This document shows positions 60,801 to 64,000 of a stretch of DNA of 64,000 bases, one piece after another. The stretch covers positions 8,928,001-8,992,000 of the forward strand of contig NC_063257.1 of NCBI RefSeq assembly GCF_019578655.1, in the 5' to 3' direction. The number at the start of each line of letters is the position of its first letter. Positions within the stretch are counted from its first letter, which is position 1. The notes under the pieces were generated by a model, which saw only the letters and a program-made list of their open reading frames with translations, ran no database searches and had not been told where the DNA came from. The translations under genes and the position numbers were made by a program. The stretch is from Ricinus communis (Eukaryota > Streptophyta > Magnoliopsida > Malpighiales > Euphorbiaceae).

Positions 60801-63291
60801 CTGTTTGTTGAAAGTTCAAGGACTGGACTTACAGTTTACTGAATAATTATCATGTATCAATAGGAAAAAAACATAAAGGTATACCAAATATTTATAGCAA
60901 ACTGAATTTAATAATCAAAACAAATCCAACTTACTCTTATTCCAGATGCATAATCTTCAGCAGCTCGAAGAAGTTCCACAAGCTGTACAGCAGCATCAAG
61001 TGCATCAGGTGCCCAAGAAGGTGGTGCCTCTAGAAGTCCTAGAAGAAGTCGTTGGGTGGCACTTGGAGTTGCAAAGGCATAATACCTGACCCATTGAAAA
61101 AATCATATTTAACAAACCCTTTTGTTTGTATGATGCATCAACCTAGAAAAAAATAGCCATTCTGCCCCTTGTAGACAGTGGACTTTTGTTCCATTGTCTT
61201 CATGACCTCTTTGATGACTTTCTTCGTATCGTTTCTATGGTGTTTTACATGCTACTACTTGATTTAAGTTCATAAAACTTTAAAGGCACAAGAGAAATGT
61301 GTCCCTCTGATACAAAATATGACACCTATCTGTCCCTAGACAATGTGCCAAATATTTTTAAGAAAATCCAATTAAATAGACTTAATTATTAAAATATTTA
61401 CCGATGAAATAAACGTGCATATGGCTCCAGAGCTGGTAGACCAGCAACTAGATGTTCATCCAAAGCTGTTGTTGGAGGAGGAAGTAGAAGCGCAGGAACA
61501 GCAGCTGCAGTTAATGTAGCAGTCTCATAACGAGCCACTTCATCATCACACACACTTAATATAACCCCAGCACCATTTGCTACAGCCCACCTTGGGGTTG
61601 ATGGCATGAGTTGAGGATGCTTCCCCGATCCATGAGATGAAGCTAAAGAAGAGTCAAAAAAAGAAAAGATAGAAGAATTTAGTTGAGAGTGATATCTTCG
61701 TCTCAAGTTGTAAACTGCCGTAGTATTCTTGTGGTTACATTAAAACATAGATTCTTTAGTAAAAGAAAATTAACTCTGAAATGAATTTTATTTTCAATCC
61801 TATAGAACCACAATGGCATCAATAGGAAATCCTCCCCTAAAGGAAGACACATCTCATGTCATTTAGCTCCAGACGGCTGAGAATTATACGAGTCTAAGAC
61901 ATGATTTAGCCTCGCTACATAAACAAATCTTAACAATTGCAAAAAGCATATACAACTTATTCTTTAAAAAAAAAAAAAAAGGGCAATTCCGTTGATGTAT
62001 TGTCTATGAAAGTAAAACTTCAGCTAACATGGGGGAACCAAGGAGTGAATTATATCAAAGTCGTAAAATTATAGAAATGTCAATGTTGATACTAAAATCA
62101 ATATCTTTTTAGAAAGCATATGGAAATTATTATTAGATTTTCCAAATTTTGCATGAACTTTTGAAGATCAGTATAAAATTCTAAGACAAAATTTAATAGC
62201 AAAGCTACAGTAACATATTCATCAACAAGATAATAGCATGTTGTAAAGAGAAGTAAAGCTGATAACCAAATTAATAACTTAAATTAGAATAATGTAGAAG
62301 ATAAGTTTAAAAATCTTATGCATAATTAACTATAATACAAATTTTGGTTTTAATATGTTTAATATAACATGGATATTAAAATTGGGGCCAATAGAAATAT
62401 TTCGAGCTCAAATAATTATTATATCTTACGACGCATTTTTCTCAGTTACTTTTTTAATGATATAATAAAAATGATAATGGTGTGATCAATTTGCAGGACT
62501 TATAGATTATTATTCAGATACATAGCTAAATATTATAAACTGAATAAGTAATAAAGAGATATCAATAAAGCACAAATATAAGAAAAAAATAAGAAAAAAC
62601 ATTTTTGAAATATATCCTTACAAAAGCCTTTTAAAAAAATAGAACTTAGCAGCATATAAAGAAATGAGCATAAACATTTTGTTAGTTAATCTATTTGAAA
62701 AATTCTCTCATTTTAATAATAATGATGGTGGCAATAATGATAATTTACAATATTAATTTTGGGGGAAATGATGAAGACTTCAAAGAGTTAATCTTTTATG
62801 TTTATGGATGTTTGAGCCTCACCCTTGAAGTTAAAATTGTTGTCAGTTGTCATTTCCCAATCTTTTGATTCCATTATGTCTCAATAGATTCCAATTACCG
62901 TGATAAATTGAGAAATATCCATAAAACCTTTAACATATTGAACACTCTGTATGATAAATGCTTAGAAAGACAGGCATGTAGAGTTTCATATTAGGACATT
63001 CGGAAACCGGATACATCGTATGATATAACGATATTGAAGTCCATAGGGGATACCAAGAATGCTTTAAAATCAAACCGGGCATCACAATATGGCATTTAAA
63101 TTTGTAAATAGTTAACTAAATGTGCGCGCACAGAAAAGAACATTTTTATTGAAGAAACAATAAGACAAGAAGTTAAACTAGATACCAGCAAGAAAACCAG
63201 TCACATGCTATATTCCAAACAAAGATTTAACAAACCAGTTGTTGGCGGCTTGAGCTCTCCACCAGCATATTTACCCATGACACCACTGCAC
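54833..63291 (-). CDS. GI: GIGANTEA, C-terminal ~958 residues (nine exons; N-terminus beyond window)
   Basis: Exons (minus) are 63291-63236, 61642-61402, 61085-60935, 59887-59678, 59364-57826, 56430-56362, 56051-55833, 55615-55523 and 55132-54833. All junctions are GT..AG and the frame is continuous to TGA at 54835-54833. Diagnostic segments: MGKYAGGELKPPTT; HPQLMPSTPRWAVANGAGV; APDALDAAVQLVELLRAAED; LPRNWMHLHFLRAIGIAMS; the 513-codon exon with IEVPAAEATIEATAQGIAS, EWRICTIWEAAYGLLPLGS and VAAFDSYVLAAVCALACELQ; and the terminus DTAAKELGCTISI. GI is a large nuclear and cytosolic plant protein that works as a co-chaperone with HSP90 to stabilise the F-box photoreceptor ZTL and, with FKF1, controls CONSTANS and flowering time. 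No break is seen in the visible part; about 210 residues lie right of 64000. Confidence 0.97.
60449..60730. mobile_element. ~280-bp MITE in a GI intron
   Basis: The left arm starts AATAATGTTACAAATGGTCA. The right arm in reverse complement starts GGTTAATAATACAAATGTCA. The two arms stay similar over about 110 bases, both including TTTCAATCATTCAACT. It sits in the intron between GI exons 60935 and 59887, has no ORF and leaves the exons intact. Confidence 0.7.
61643..63235 (-). other. Large GI intron, nothing else seen
   Basis: A 1.6-kb AT-rich intron between two GI exons. No ORF, no inverted-repeat element and no RNA gene is recognised in it. Confidence 0.6.
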
Positions 63292-64000
63292 CTGAAAATT
63301 TATTTTAAAGGTGTATTCATAATCAGAAATATGTTCTAAGGTTTACAAGTGAAGGGCATATATAGAAGAAGGAGTTAGCAAAAGGTCACAATACTAACAA
63401 AAATTGGGTGGAAAGTTTACTAGAAGTTACTAACTTGAAATCACAACTCACTGTGACACTGAAATTTTATATAATCATACTAACAAAGCAAGAAACTAGA
63501 GATGCAAATTCTATTAATTAAGTTTTCTTAAGGAAAAGAAGAGAGAGAGAGAGAGAGAGAGCAAAAACAGAAAAGGATTGTTGATCTAGGAAAAATCCAG
63601 GTAACTTCTACATGACTAAATCAACAGTGTCCTTCAAGAGGAGCAACACATTAAAATTCCTTCTCTCTTTAATTATATAAGATAATTCCATATAAGACAT
63701 TCTCCATGGCACTATCATTCAGATTTCTGGAAAACATATTCTTAACCAAATCCAACATCTTTCAGTTTCACAAAGATCTCCTATTTCCCACCTAATGTTT
63801 AATCAAAGGAAAAAGGTTTTAACAGTATCAACACAACCACTATGCCACTAGGCCCCAAGACCCCCCTCCTACTTGACCAAATGGTCCTGCCTACTTCCTC
63901 CACTCTAGACCAAAGAAAATCTTTCATAACTTTTTCGATCATATCAACCACTCAAACTGGGATTTTTAAATAAAGACAAGTTGTAAATATGTATACTGGA
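63292..64000 (-). other. GI intron running off the window, with a (GA)n run
   Basis: No GI exon is found here; the exon upstream of 63291 must lie beyond 64000. A (GA)n microsatellite lies at 63540-63562. Near 63837-63847 the minus strand reads TGGCATAGTGG, which fits an RNA polymerase III A-box, but no B-box follows. Confidence 0.45.

Noticed and set aside
63837..63847. tRNA gene or SINE on the minus strand (A-box TGGCATAGTGG)
   Set aside because: No B-box (GGTTCGANTCC-like) follows and no cloverleaf can be drawn; likely chance within the GI intron.

Overview
This is plant nuclear DNA from a eudicot. Genes are intron-rich with GT..AG junctions, most of the window is very AT-rich non-coding DNA, and there is a nested LINE and Ty1/copia insertion. 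The recognisable genes are plant ones: GIGANTEA, a CYP722 cytochrome P450, a nucleotide-sugar transporter relic and a NACK1-type kinesin relic. My impression is Malpighiales/Euphorbiaceae, but the sequence alone does not prove it.

Layout. 1-1.8 kb: 5' part of an unrecognised conserved gene on the minus strand, with a leader intron. 1.8-13.4 kb: AT-rich intergenic DNA with one 1.5-kb terminal-inverted-repeat element. 13.5-18.3 kb: a three-exon minus-strand gene (203 aa) that I read as a plant relative of animal HAPSTR1/C16orf72; its first intron carries a DNA transposon. 20.1-21.9 kb: a decayed UDP-rhamnose/UDP-galactose transporter gene (minus) with two frameshifts and one stop in a single exon. 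24.2-27.0 kb: a complete nine-exon CYP722-type P450 (minus, 491 aa). 27.8-34.2 kb: a decayed L1-type LINE broken by an AT-rich insert and by a 4.3-kb copia element that is itself dead. 35.1-37.8 kb: a NACK1/HINKEL-like kinesin-7 pseudogene (plus) lacking its ATP-binding half. 38.6-42.3 kb: repeats, with two direct copies around a long LTR-like block. 44.5-45.1 kb: a 600-bp hAT-type MITE with perfect 8-bp target duplications.

46.0-50.4 kb holds three copies of a gene family I do not recognise: one intact single-exon gene of 348 aa, one badly decayed copy and one frameshifted copy. The intact and frameshifted copies also share promoter and 3' flank. 51.1-52.7 kb: complete ribosomal protein S18 gene (RPS18/uS13, 152 aa, minus) with telo-box and site II promoter motifs. 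54.8-63.3 kb: nine exons covering about the last 958 residues of GIGANTEA (minus); its N-terminal exons lie beyond base 64000.

The live genes look independent, as is usual in plants: circadian clock and flowering (GI), translation (RPS18), carotenoid-derived hormone metabolism (CYP722) and possibly stress signalling (HAPSTR1-like). I see no operon or co-functional cluster. The best candidates for new biology are the unrecognised 348-aa family and the plant HAPSTR1-like gene.
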